Numbered from the stretch's first letter, positions 16,034-24,846 are shown. The stretch is 64,000 nucleotides of DNA from JAKZVK01 sp965248255 (GCA_965248255.1 CBDFIW010000004.1:2232001-2296000); one strand, 5' to 3'. Program-made: numbers and translations. The notes: a model not told the origin generated them from the sequence alone.

Positions 16034-17107
16034 GTGATCCCGGCGACATTGAGACGTTCGATCCTCAGCACGGCGCTGCTACCCCTGCTGCTTGCAAACC
16101 CGGCACGTCCGTCGCCACCTCCACCCACGGGCCCGGACATCGACTCGCGGATCCCAGCGTTTCAAGCCACCGACCATCAGGGCAGAACGCAGAACTTCGA
16201 ATCGCTACGAGGGCCCGAAGGCCTGCTGCTTGTCTTTCAGCGTTCTGCCGACTGGTGCATCTATTGCAAGGATCAGCTCGTTCAATTAGAACGGCAGCGA
16301 GAAAACTTCGCGCAAGAGGGCATTCACGTCGCCGCGGTCACCTTCGACGCGCCGGACGTGCTGCGGGACTTTGCCCAGCGAGTGGGCATCAGCTATCCGC
16401 TGCTGTCCGATCGCGATTCGAAGATGATACGCGCCTTCGGCGTGCTCAACGAAGCAGTCCCTGCAGACCACCGCTTTTATGGGGTCGCCAAGGCTTGCCG
16501 GCTGCTGATCGATGAGGCGGGGCGCGTGACGGCCAAGTTCCTCGAAGACGACGCAGCCGACAGAGTGACGGCGGGAAACATCCTCGTACGCGAACTGCAG
16601 GGCGAATCAGGCGCGCCGAGAACCGAGAAGGAAACGAACCATCTGCGCCTCGCCACGTGGGCGAGCGATGAAGTGGTCCGCAGCGAGAATCGGGTGGCGC
16701 TCGTTCTCGATGTTCACGTACGGCCGAACATGCATGTGTACGCACCCGAGGTCGTCGGTTACATCCCGATCGAGTGGGTGATGACCGAAGCGGCCGGGCT
16801 GCGCCACTTCCCGGCCTCTTATCCTGAGTCCGAGCTGCTCCACTTGCCTGCGATCCAGGAGATCGTACCGGTTTATAACGGTTCGTTCCGGCTGATGGCC
16901 GACGTTTCACTTGGCAAGGCGGATGATCTCACGGCGCTCACCAACGAGGTCGGCGAACTCGTCATCGAAGGCGCCTTCCGCTATCAGGCCTGCGATGACA
17001 AGCTCTGCTACCTACCGGAAGAGGTTCCCCTCGAGTGGAGGTTCCAGCTTGAACCCCACGACCGCACCCGAGTGCCGGAGACGGCACGGTCCGGGTCGGG
17101 CCACTAG
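16034..17107 (+). CDS. Periplasmic thioredoxin-fold protein with DsbD-N-like domain
   Basis: 357-aa exported protein starting at GTG 16034 (MIPATLRRSILSTALLPLLL signal peptide). Residues ~35-185 form an AhpC/TSA-type thioredoxin domain with a CxxC active site, SADWCIYCKDQL (Cys75, Cys78). Residues ~205-345 resemble the N-terminal domain of DsbD-type thiol reductases, with YQACDDKLCYLPEEVP carrying the paired cysteines that exchange disulfides. The two-domain order suggests electrons pass between the domains in the periplasm. It follows the sigma/anti-sigma pair by 75 bp and could belong to that regulon; that link is inference. Confidence 0.78.
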   Translation: MIPATLRRSILSTALLPLLLANPARPSPPPPTGPDIDSRIPAFQATDHQGRTQNFESLRGPEGLLLVFQRSADWCIYCKDQLVQLERQRENFAQEGIHVAAVTFDAPDVLRDFAQRVGISYPLLSDRDSKMIRAFGVLNEAVPADHRFYGVAKACRLLIDEAGRVTAKFLEDDAADRVTAGNILVRELQGESGAPRTEKETNHLRLATWASDEVVRSENRVALVLDVHVRPNMHVYAPEVVGYIPIEWVMTEAAGLRHFPASYPESELLHLPAIQEIVPVYNGSFRLMADVSLGKADDLTALTNEVGELVIEGAFRYQACDDKLCYLPEEVPLEWRFQLEPHDRTRVPETARSGSGH

Positions 17108-17329
17108 GCTGTCCTTGGAACGGGCCATTGACTCTGCCGCTCAAAGGCGAGTCGCCCGGCCCGCAGTCCCCTCTTCCGGCACTACCCGCGCCATGGCAAC
17201 CACGGAAAACCGAGTTTGCGGTTCTCACTATAGAGTGGACGCGTTGATCGATTTCCGGCCATAGCCGATTTCTACCGTGCCAGGGAAGTGTCCGCTCGAG
17301 AGCTTTGGGAGGTTACAAAGCTGTGCAGT

Positions 17330-17776
17330 TTGCCGCTCCTGCGTGCCCGTTTAGCCAGTTCGGTGGCTCCTTTTCCAGTTCCTGCCACTGGTTGTCGCCA
17401 GCTATACGGCTTCCCTGCTCCGCCGATTTCTCAACGGGACGAGGAGGGCTTCTCCGGTTGCTCAGCATGCCCTTGTCACCGTGCCGTCCCTCACACCCCG
17501 CCGGAGTGACACTACCGCTGCAGTCAGTCTGCGCCAGGCCATGCTGCCTTCACCTTCGAGAAGAGGGCTCGACCTCCGGGGCTTTAGGTTTTCGAGGCCA
17601 CCTATGGGTTCACTTTCGTTACGGCCCGGTGACTTGCTCACCATCCCAAGGATGGCTTTGTCAGTTGGCTTCATCTGCTTCGTCTCCTCCACAGATACAA
17701 CTCAAGCTACCGAGCTCTGACTTTTACCCCGGTGGGTCTGTCTCCCACTGAACATGCCAGCCTTCACTGGACACAC
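17330..17776 (-). mobile_element. Probable group II intron 5' ribozyme remnant
   Basis: Read on the minus strand from 17776, the sequence begins GTGTGTCC, like the GUGYG start of group II introns. It continues with structured blocks that look like domain I: CCGGGCCGTAACGAAAGTGA ACCC (about 17620-17643), GGTGAAGGCAGCATGGCCTG (about 17536-17555) and GACAAGGGCATGCTGAGCAA (about 17460-17480). No reverse transcriptase/maturase reading frame follows, so only the 5' part would remain. The call rests on remembered resemblance of these blocks to bacterial group II introns; covariance-model confirmation was not possible. Confidence 0.5.
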
Positions 17777-18345
17777 TTCCCGATAGCGATCCCTTCGTGT
17801 CGCGGTTCGTTTCTGACAAACGCTTTTAATGTACAGAGGCGCCTCTGGCTCCCATCGATCTCAACCTCAGCGGCCCGCCCACAACAGGAACGAAAGAGCG
17901 AGCATGAGCGAACGTGCGTCTCTTGAGTCGAAAACCCGCGGATCTCAGAAGCAAGATCCACGCGACGAACTTCAAGAGCAGCCGTCCGCGGGGGATGATC
18001 CACTTTCTCGGAGAGCAACCCGAAAACTGTCCTGGCCAGGAAACGGTCGTGTTGATCCGGCGATCGATCCGCACCGGTCGTTTCCGGTTTCAGGCTAGCA
18101 TGCGGATGGCAACTTGCCGGGGCAGGCGGAATGGCAAGTGATTGAAAGGGCGGGAAATAAAATTCTGAAAAATCTGTGACCCATGCAAGATGTGATGCGT
18201 GAGCTTGCGATGAGCGGCCGCTGTGGAGGGCGACGTTGCCGGAAGGAGGCAAGCGGCCCTTGGCGCGTTCCTGCGGTCCGCGGTGACGGCTTGAAGGGTC
18301 TCAACGCAGGTTGGCGCCTGCGGCTCCGAGTCGACGGGTGGCGCT
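17777..18345. other. No supported gene
   Basis: About 570 bp between the intron-like remnant and repeat family C. Several 60-160-codon frames are open on both strands (high GC makes this common), but none shows a recognisable domain, codon periodicity or ribosome binding site. Probably decayed DNA. Confidence 0.5.
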
Positions 18346-18430
18346 CGATCGGCGTCTGCGCCAGCTCTCCGAACACCGCTGTGAAAACTTGACACCTTTC
18401 TTGAGATGTCGATGGGATCAGCCGGCTAGA
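18346..18430. repeat. Dispersed repeat family C (~85 bp)
   Basis: Begins CGATCGGCGTCTGCGCCAGC and continues through TGTGAAAACTTGACAC and GAGATGTCGATGGGATCAG to GGCTAGA. It aligns along its whole length with 23148-23233, with scattered substitutions. It lies immediately downstream of the stop of the CadC-like gene (minus strand). A shorter block, GTCAAGTTTTC, recurs near 7240. Confidence 0.75.
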
Positions 18431-18433
18431 GTG

Positions 18434-20686
18434 CTATCGCGCTTCACCCTGCCGATCGCGGAACTCGGCGAACCAGTTCTGGACCACGCGGGTGGCGCGC
18501 TTGGTGGGTTCCAGGGTCTCAGCTAGGACGAAGCGCCGACCGTCGCGTGAAACATCATATCGGTGCCCGGGGAGATTATATTGCAAGTTGGAATCCTTGA
18601 ACAGGGGCTTGGGAGAGCCGACAGAAAAACGTGGGCCCGTGGTGACTGACACGGCCATTAACGTGTCATTCTCCACGTAGAACAGTTCTTTGCCGTCGCG
18701 GCTCCACCGCGGCTGGGAGCCCCCGTGGCCCGAGACCCGCAATCTGCCGCTACCTTCCGGGAAAGACCGAACGTAGATCTCCTTTTGGCCTGACTCGTCC
18801 GAGCAGTAGGCTAGAAACTGAGCGGTAGGCGACAGCACCCCAAGGGATTCATCAGAGATCGTTTGCAGGAACGGAACCTCTTCATATCCGCTTCCATCGC
18901 CCTTCCACTTCAGGTAAAACAGGTCGCGCTGGGTCTTCGAAGATTCTGTTCGGTAGAGTTCGCACCGGTCAAAAACTAGGTATCGGCCGTCCCGGGACCA
19001 GTCGGTGGGAAATTCATGGAGCGGTGTGGCGACAAGCTCTTCCGTTTCGCCACTGCCATCGGCGGCCCTGGCCAAGATGTCAATGTTGTACTTGGGCTTG
19101 GGTGGATAGGAGGCTGAAAAAAACGCGATTCTGTCTCCTTGGGGTGACCAAGCCGGGCCTCCCTGCAGACCGGGATCGAAGGTCAGATGAGTCTTGATGT
19201 TGCGCGCCGTGTCGTGAAGCCACACCTCCCAATTGGGTTCGTTCCCAGCGACGGCGACCGCAGCTCCAGAGGGCGAGAGTGACACCTGTCCAATACGCTG
19301 CGGTTGGCCAATTTCTGCCAGCTTCTTGCCACCGCGGTCTTTCCAGACGAGCTGGTGTAGTCTTGGTGGTCTATCAAAGTAAGCCAACGTGCCGTCACGC
19401 GCGACACTCGGATCCTCGCTGTTCTCGCTGACAAGAAAGGCTTTGCCCGTGGGCTGCAACATCTGAAGGGAGAAAGGCAGCGCCCATAGGCGGTGCCCCC
19501 CGCGGGTGCGCAACCGGCTGAACAGAATGTGACCGGTGGGAGAATAGACCGCGTTGCGGCCTTGGACTAAGACTCTTCGCGTGCCGGAGTCCAAATCCTG
19601 CACCAGAATCTTAGAGTCTCGCTGGTAAGTCGCACGGGGCCCGGACGTGAATCCGTCCGTGAATAGAAGTATCCGCTCGCCGGCCTCAACAGGCAAGAAA
19701 TGCGGGTTCGTGAAACCCTGCCCGGGTTCGGAGTTCTCCGGCCCAAACAACAGCTTGGGACTGCCACCCTGCGCCGAAACCTGGTAGAGGCTCGTTGGGG
19801 GCGGCCCCGCGGCAAATACGATCCACTCGCCATCCGGGCTCCAGGCTCCGTCAGAGCTGCCCGAAGGTAGGCGACAAAGCGTAATGGCCGGACCGCCGTC
19901 AGGCGAAATCTTCTTGAGTTCCCCGCCGGCAACGAAGCCGATAAACTCACTCGTCGGCGACCAAAATGGGAACACCGCCCCTTGGCTCCCCTCGACGATC
20001 CGCGGTTCGGTTTTCTCCAGATCCTGAATCCACAGGTTCAGGGCTACTTCCTCGCCCGGCGCAACGTACGCCAGATACCTTCCGTTGGGCGAGATTTCCG
20101 TTCTAGGCCAGGGATAACTGTTGTCACCGAGCGAAAACGCAAACTTCCGCAGGGGCGCCTCTGAGTCACGCGGCGGTGCGCGAAACCAGAGCGCAACAAT
20201 CACCCCCACCGCGACGACCAACGCGGCCAAGAGCACCAGTCGCTCGAGCCGGGTGCGGCGCAAGTGTGCCTGTAGAGCCTCCCCGGGCGGAGTTTTCAGC
20301 GTCTCGGCGGTGGGTGGAATGGGTGACGATAGGTCCCCAACCCGGTCGTGCCGCTCCAGAGGAGCGACAAAGCGGTAGCCGCGGCGAGGCAGCGTTTCTA
20401 CAAATCGGGGCTGGTTGGCTGAATCGTCGAGCGCCTCACGGAGCCGATTGACCGCCGAGTTGAGACTCCGGTCGAAGTCGACGTAGGTATCCCCCGGCCA
20501 GAGCCGCTCGCGCAACTCTTCTCGAGTGACCACCTCGCCTGGACGATCGAGCAGGGACGCCAGCACTTGGAAAGGCTGCTCTTGGAGCTTGAGCTTGCGG
20601 CCGTTTTTCCGTAGCTCACCCGCCGCGAGGTCCACTTCAAAGGCCTCAAATCGGATGACCCGTCTCGCAGGGTTGAACGGTTCCAC
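18434..20686 (-). CDS. Membrane-tethered winged-helix regulator with beta-propeller (CadC/TolB-like)
   Basis: 750-aa protein. Residues ~10-110 form an OmpR/PhoB-type winged helix (FEVDLAAGELRKNGRKLKLQEQPFQVLASLLDRPGEVVTREELRERLWPG through RFVETLPRRGYRFV). Residues ~150-168 are one membrane helix (LVLLAALVVAVGVIVALWF), leaving the DNA-binding domain inside. The outer ~550 residues carry repeated WSPDG/SPNGRYLAY/WSRDGRYLVF blades typical of a TolB/WD40-like propeller. This one-component architecture is characteristic of Acidobacteriota. It is divergent from the metalloprotease gene at 20938 with a 251-bp spacer, making that gene a candidate target. Ligand unknown. Confidence 0.88.
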   Translation of the reverse strand: MEPFNPARRVIRFEAFEVDLAAGELRKNGRKLKLQEQPFQVLASLLDRPGEVVTREELRERLWPGDTYVDFDRSLNSAVNRLREALDDSANQPRFVETLPRRGYRFVAPLERHDRVGDLSSPIPPTAETLKTPPGEALQAHLRRTRLERLVLLAALVVAVGVIVALWFRAPPRDSEAPLRKFAFSLGDNSYPWPRTEISPNGRYLAYVAPGEEVALNLWIQDLEKTEPRIVEGSQGAVFPFWSPTSEFIGFVAGGELKKISPDGGPAITLCRLPSGSSDGAWSPDGEWIVFAAGPPPTSLYQVSAQGGSPKLLFGPENSEPGQGFTNPHFLPVEAGERILLFTDGFTSGPRATYQRDSKILVQDLDSGTRRVLVQGRNAVYSPTGHILFSRLRTRGGHRLWALPFSLQMLQPTGKAFLVSENSEDPSVARDGTLAYFDRPPRLHQLVWKDRGGKKLAEIGQPQRIGQVSLSPSGAAVAVAGNEPNWEVWLHDTARNIKTHLTFDPGLQGGPAWSPQGDRIAFFSASYPPKPKYNIDILARAADGSGETEELVATPLHEFPTDWSRDGRYLVFDRCELYRTESSKTQRDLFYLKWKGDGSGYEEVPFLQTISDESLGVLSPTAQFLAYCSDESGQKEIYVRSFPEGSGRLRVSGHGGSQPRWSRDGKELFYVENDTLMAVSVTTGPRFSVGSPKPLFKDSNLQYNLPGHRYDVSRDGRRFVLAETLEPTKRATRVVQNWFAEFRDRQGEAR

Positions 20687-20937
20687 GGCAGCACCTGGAT
20701 GGCTGAACGGATTACGCGGAGGTCACAAGGTCACCCAATTGTAACGCCGCCGTTCCGACAAATCACCCAGCTTGGATCCCAGGTCGGGGGAAAGAAGTCT
20801 GTCTTGCAGATAAGCCTCTTATTATCAGTCGTTTGTGTCGTGACAATCTTTCAACTGACAGGTGGCGTCCGGGCGCCTTGAAGCACCTGGTCACCTGATC
20901 CACTCTCGGCCTAACCCCAACCCCGGAGGTACAGGCC

Positions 20938-22257
20938 GTGAGCAGATCGTTTTCAACAAGTCTCTTTCTAAGTCTCTTCGCAATCTCCCCCAATCCATGC
21001 GCCTCGGCGGAGGAGCTGGGGATCACTTCCGGACCCACGCCAGCCAAGCTACAGGTACGGCTCTACGACTACGCGCGCCTGTCGCCAGCGACGATCGAGT
21101 GGGACACCGAGGACGCCAAGGAAGTGCTCTCAAAGGCCGGGATTCCAACTCAGTGGTTGGACTGCTCGGTGAGTCTGTCCGACGAGGATCTCGATCCTGC
21201 TTGCCGGGTCGCATCCGGTCCGGCCGTTGTGGTTCTGAAAATCCTGCCGCGGGAAATGGCGGAGCGATTCACCGTGCCGGACGGCAGCTTTGGCTTCGCT
21301 ATGCTTTCCGACAAAGCGAACGGGTTCGGCAGCCAGGCCGTTGTCTTCTATCACCGTGTGAACGAACTCGCGGCCGACATGGATTCCTACCGATCTGTCG
21401 CGCTGGGTCACATTCTGGCGCATGAGATCGGGCACTTGCTCCTTGGTTCGGGAAGTCATTCCAGCCAAGGGATCATGAAAGCGACTTGGCAGAACGGAGA
21501 CTTGGAAAAGGCGATTTGCGGTAGGTTTCGTTTCACTCCAAAGCAAGCCAAACGGATGAGGGCTCAGATGTTGGAGAGAATTCATACCTTGGGAACCGTC
21601 CCGGGCGAAGCCGATCTTCGACCAACAATTACGATACGTGTCTTTAACTATGCCGGAGTCGCAGAGAGGATCGTGGTTGCCGCGAAAGAGCAAGCGGGGA
21701 GGGCATTGCGCAAAGTCAACGTTGAGACCGTATGGGTGGACTGTCCTATTTCCCTGGCAGAGCTGCAGACCAACACGGCCTGCCGCGGCCGTCCAACGCC
21801 GACTGAGCTTGTCATCCGGATCGTTCCTCGTTCGCAGAACCCACGTTGCCGGTTGGGCTTTGCGGCCCTGCCAATCGAGAAAGGGAAGGTCGCATCCCAG
21901 GCCGGCGTGTTTTTTGAGGCGGCCGAGGAACTGGCTGCCGGCCATCCTACCTCCACAGCTCAGATGCTCGGATACATCCTGGCTCACGAGATCGGTCATC
22001 TGCTGCTGGGCGAGGGAAGCCATTCTGGAAAGGGCATCATGCGCACTCCGTGGCTCACGCAGGAGATGGATGACCTCGCCAGGGGGTGGTTGGGCTTCAC
22101 CGCTAGACAGGCCAAGCGAATGAAAGCCGACCTGCTGGCTCGGGGCCGACTTGCCGCGACGGCGGAGTCTCTTAGCTTACGCCCGGGCTCCGCGTCGGAG
22201 ACGACGGTTCAGCGCCCTGGGCCCGGCGGCGACCACAGGCGGCTCCTCAAACCGTAG
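20938..22257 (+). CDS. Secreted double-domain metalloprotease-like protein
   Basis: 439-aa protein starting at GTG 20938, preceded by GGAGG at good spacing. Signal peptide residues 1-~24 (FLSLFAISPNPCASAEE). Two homologous ~190-residue units follow. Each has a Zn-site AHEIGHLLLGxGSHSxxGIM: His162/Glu163/His166 with Met180 in the first, and His350/Glu351/His354 with Met368 in the second. The HExxH, downstream Gly/His and following Ile-Met resemble a metzincin with a Met-turn, with one extra residue before the Gly. Each unit also has WxDCxxS and CR motifs that may form a disulfide. Activity is not proven. Confidence 0.75.
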   Translation: MSRSFSTSLFLSLFAISPNPCASAEELGITSGPTPAKLQVRLYDYARLSPATIEWDTEDAKEVLSKAGIPTQWLDCSVSLSDEDLDPACRVASGPAVVVLKILPREMAERFTVPDGSFGFAMLSDKANGFGSQAVVFYHRVNELAADMDSYRSVALGHILAHEIGHLLLGSGSHSSQGIMKATWQNGDLEKAICGRFRFTPKQAKRMRAQMLERIHTLGTVPGEADLRPTITIRVFNYAGVAERIVVAAKEQAGRALRKVNVETVWVDCPISLAELQTNTACRGRPTPTELVIRIVPRSQNPRCRLGFAALPIEKGKVASQAGVFFEAAEELAAGHPTSTAQMLGYILAHEIGHLLLGEGSHSGKGIMRTPWLTQEMDDLARGWLGFTARQAKRMKADLLARGRLAATAESLSLRPGSASETTVQRPGPGGDHRRLLKP

Positions 22258-22281
22258 AGGCGCAAGGTGCTGTGCCCGCGT

Positions 22282-23145
22282 TCAAGAACGGCGGCCTTGC
22301 TGCCAGGACCGAACCATCCTGCCCAATTCGGCAAGCCGGAGGAGGAGGGCCGGGAACTGATCCAACCTGAGTGCGTTCGCCCCGTCCGAGAGCGCGTGCT
22401 CCGGCTCCTCATGGACCTCGAAGAAGAGCGCGTCCACACCCGCCGCCACGCCCGCCCGCGCCAGCGTTTCGATGAACTGCGGCTGTCCGCCGCTCGAGCC
22501 TTGGCCGCCCCCTGGTTTTCCGCCGGGGCCGCCACCGGGGAGCTGCAGACTGTGGGTCACGTCGAGCACGACCGGGCGCCCGAGTTCCCGCATGATCGGC
22601 AGGCCGCGGAAGTCGACGACGAGATTCCCGTAGCCGAAAGTGGTCCCGCGCTCGGTAAGCAGGATGTGCTCGTTTCCCGTGGAGGCGACCTTGTCGGCGG
22701 CGTAGCGCATGTCCCACGGGGCGAGGAACTGTCCCTTCTTGATGTTGACCGCACGGCCGCTACGGCCGGCTTCGATGAGCAGATCGGTCTGGCGGCAAAG
22801 GAAGGCGGGGATCTGGAGCACGTCACAGATTTCCGCCGCTGGGGCTACCTGGTGTACTTCGTGGACGTCGGTGAGGATGGGAAGGCCGGTTTCGTTCTTG
22901 ACTTCAGCCAGAATCGCTAATCCTTCGTCGGGGCCGGGCCCGCGAAAGGAGCCACCGCTCGTGCGGTTGGCCTTGTCGTAGGAAGCTTTGAAGATCAGCG
23001 GCAGCTCGGCCGCCGATGCCGCCTCGCGGACCGCGCGCGCGGTCGCGAGGGCGTGCTCGCGCGACTCGATGACACAAGGGCCGGCGATGAGGGCAAGCGG
23101 ACCGCCGCCGCCGATGGTGACGGAGTCGATCCTGACAGGGCTCAT
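22282..23145 (-). CDS. kdsA: 3-deoxy-8-phosphooctulonate (KDO8P) synthase
   Basis: 287-aa enzyme condensing phosphoenolpyruvate and arabinose-5-phosphate to Kdo-8-P for LPS inner core. Conserved KASYDKANRTSGGSFRGPG, IPAFLCRQTDLL, NIKKGQFLAPWDM, LTERGTTFGYGNLVVDFR, DVTHSLQLPGG and ALSDGANALRLDQ are all present. The residue in LIAGPCVIES is Cys, as in Aquifex (metal-dependent class), not Asn as in E. coli (GGMNVLES); the companion His (THS), Glu (FFEVH) and Asp (LSDGAN) ligands are also present, so a divalent-metal enzyme is inferred. A Gly-rich insert (GGGPGGKPGGGQGSSGG) replaces a usually shorter loop. It is separated from lpxA by ~12 kb. Confidence 0.94.
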   Translation of the reverse strand: MSPVRIDSVTIGGGGPLALIAGPCVIESREHALATARAVREAASAAELPLIFKASYDKANRTSGGSFRGPGPDEGLAILAEVKNETGLPILTDVHEVHQVAPAAEICDVLQIPAFLCRQTDLLIEAGRSGRAVNIKKGQFLAPWDMRYAADKVASTGNEHILLTERGTTFGYGNLVVDFRGLPIMRELGRPVVLDVTHSLQLPGGGPGGKPGGGQGSSGGQPQFIETLARAGVAAGVDALFFEVHEEPEHALSDGANALRLDQFPALLLRLAELGRMVRSWQQGRRS

Positions 23146-23147
23146 TT

Positions 23148-23233
23148 CGATCGGCGTCCGGGCCGGCTCTCCTCACGCCCCTGTGAAAACTTGGCACGTT
23201 TGTTCAGATATCGATTGGAGTCAGACGACTAGA
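23148..23233. repeat. Dispersed repeat family C (~85 bp)
   Basis: Begins CGATCGGCGTCCGGGCCGGC, passes through CTGTGAAAACTTGGCAC and CAGATATCGATTGGAGTCAG and ends ACGACTAGA. Homologous along its length to 18346-18430. It starts 3 bp upstream of the kdsA start codon, so the kdsA 5' leader is embedded in the repeat. Confidence 0.75.
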
Positions 23234-23348
23234 CCGATCGCCAAACACCGCCCTGAACATGGTTGCCTATATGCTACATCACCTGTGCAGTTTGAATTGG
23301 GCAACTCTGCTTCTCCGGCCAGCACCGAAGGGGTGACTCAAACAAAAG

Positions 23349-23368
23349 CCCTGGGCGTGAGCCCAGGG
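23349..23368. repeat. Hairpin CCCTGGGC/GCCCAGGG
   Basis: A perfect 8-bp stem with a GTGA tetraloop in the gene-free stretch between kdsA and batE. There is no run of T after the hairpin, so it is listed as a palindrome, not a terminator. Confidence 0.55.
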
Positions 23369-23474
23369 AAATCCTGCCCTGACCTGAGGATACCTAGCCT
23401 GAGGAATTGTAACGCCACGAGGAGGTGAAAGTAACGCTTCGGTTGAGTTATCCGATCACCGTGTGGACGAAAGA

Positions 23475-23564
23475 AGCCGAGCCCCGAACGCAAGTGAGGG
23501 GTCAATCCACCACCCGTTCGCTCAGAGGTAGCGCACCCGTCACTGGCGTTCCGGGCTCGGTTTC
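23475..23564. repeat. Dispersed repeat family A, inverted pair
   Basis: Left arm AGCCGAGCCCCGAACGCAAG then TGAGGGGTCAATCC (23475-23508); right arm CCCGTCACTGGCGTTCCGGG then CTCGGTTTC (23536-23564). The arms are imperfect complements, with the same spacing (~27 bp) as the perfect pair at 5494-5582. It sits just beyond the 3' end of batE. Confidence 0.75.
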
Positions 23565-23630
23565 TCCATTGCCGCGGGTCGGCTTGACTACCCGTGGACT
23601 GCCGTCCACGCCTCTGTTGTGGGGATGGGC

Positions 23631-24443
23631 CTATCCGCCCGGCGGGCTCACCAATTCTGACGACGCGGCCGGAATCCAACAACGGCGCTCATCGGGCAGT
23701 TCGATATGGAACCAGCCGCGGCGCTCTTCGGCCAGTAGGAACTCCGCACCGGCGTGCAGCGGCTCTTTGAAGCTCGGCTCGTACGACTCACCGTCGCCCT
23801 TGCGCGCGATGACCTGCTGGGAGAGAATCACGCCCGCTGACTGGTCGGCTTTGACTGACGCTTCCACCACAAGCGAGCCGAGAAACAGCAACGCCGGTAC
23901 ACCTGTCGCGATCAGCAACAGCCGCGGCGCCCACTCGGAGCGAAGAAGTCTGATAGCCGCGGCCGTCCAAAACAAAGCAGCCAGCAGCGCGAACAAGATC
24001 GACCTGGATCCGGTCGAGATGTCGTAGTGCCAGAACAAAAGCGTCTTGAGCACTTGCGTCTCTTGTGTTTCTTCGAACGAGTCGAGCCGCGTGCCGCGGG
24101 CGTGGGTGAGGTTCTGTACCAGGTTGGGATCGCCGCCGATGTATTGCTCGGCCCGGCGATAGTTGAGGATCGCGCGGCCGACATCGTTGGTGCGGAAGTA
24201 GGCGTTGCCGATGTTGTAGAAGAGCCGGCCGTTGCGCACGCGGCCTTCGGTCACCAGTCGTTCGAAGCGCAGCGCCGCGCGTCTGTAGAGGTCCTCGGCG
24301 GCAATGGGGTTGGTCGGTGCGGCTTCGTTGGCCTGACGGAAGAGCTGGTTCGCCTCGACGAAGAGCGCTTGGCGTTCCGGTTCACTTGTGAGCTGCGCGG
24401 TAGCCGGGCCAGCCAAGAGCAAGAGGGAAAGCAGTGCAGCCAT
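23631..24443 (-). CDS. batE: BatE-like TPR/SH3 membrane protein
   Basis: 270-aa protein starting at MAALLSLLLLAGPATAQLT (signal peptide). TPR-like helices cover ~residues 25-110 (NPIAAEDLYRRAALRFERLV; NGRLFYNIGNAYFRTNDVGRAILNYRRAEQYI). Two membrane segments follow (ILFALLAALFWTAAAIRLL and LLLIATGVPALLFLGSLVV), then a C-terminal SH3-like domain (KADQSAGVILSQQVIARKGDGESYEPSFKEPLHAGAEFLLAEERRGWFHIELPDERRCWIP). That order is typical of BatE. It is last in the bat operon but separated from batD by ~400 bp of repeats. Confidence 0.85.
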   Translation of the reverse strand: MAALLSLLLLAGPATAQLTSEPERQALFVEANQLFRQANEAAPTNPIAAEDLYRRAALRFERLVTEGRVRNGRLFYNIGNAYFRTNDVGRAILNYRRAEQYIGGDPNLVQNLTHARGTRLDSFEETQETQVLKTLLFWHYDISTGSRSILFALLAALFWTAAAIRLLRSEWAPRLLLIATGVPALLFLGSLVVEASVKADQSAGVILSQQVIARKGDGESYEPSFKEPLHAGAEFLLAEERRGWFHIELPDERRCWIPAASSELVSPPGG

Positions 24444-24630
24444 CACGGTCCCCCGAGGCGTGTGGCGTAAGCCGGCGGCTGGCCGAGTCCCGATTCGTCC
24501 GCAATCTGTCCGTAAGCCTGCTGAAGGTTGCGTTGTACAGTCCCCGCGGCAGGTGGGACGGGGCTTCCAGAGTCCGCCCGTTTCTTGTCTTTGCAGCCGG
24601 CGAGTAGCGGGAAGAGCACGGCTCAAACGT

Positions 24631-24720
24631 CCCTGCCGGGGCTGAGGGTCGTTTGGGAACGTTGACCCACGGCTTGCGCCGTGGGCTACTCTCTCTTGCC
24701 CCTGCCGGGGCGTAAATCGG
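24631..24720. repeat. Dispersed repeat family B (palindromic triplet)
   Basis: CCCTGCCGGGGCTGAGGGTC (24631-), then GACCCACGGCTTGCGCCGTG GGCTA hairpin (24664-24688), then GCCCCTGCCGGGGCGTAAAT (24698-). The same modules, in a longer and rearranged form, occur at 62237-62457. Each module is itself a hairpin. Confidence 0.75.
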
Positions 24721-24791
24721 TCCCCGTGGCTTATGTGCCGATTGGGGATTGGCCGGGAGACAGGCTCGCTCGTTGGCACAGCCTTGCCGGG

Positions 24792-24846
24792 CCGTGGGCC
24801 TGAGAACCGAGGAATCGGTTCTCGGCAAGGCTGGAGCCTTACGCCA
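24792..24846. repeat. Dispersed repeat family D
   Basis: CCGTGGGCCTGAGAACCGAG then GAATCGGTTCTCGGCAAGGC then TGGAGCCTTACGCCA. Its reverse complement matches the family D copy at 11078-11145. It ends 4 bp from the batD stop codon. The core GAACCGAGGAATCGGTTC is an imperfect palindrome. Confidence 0.7.

Noticed and set aside
17764..18252. 162-codon minus-strand frame
   Set aside because: No domain, overlaps the intron-like element's 5' end, composition typical of random high-GC DNA.
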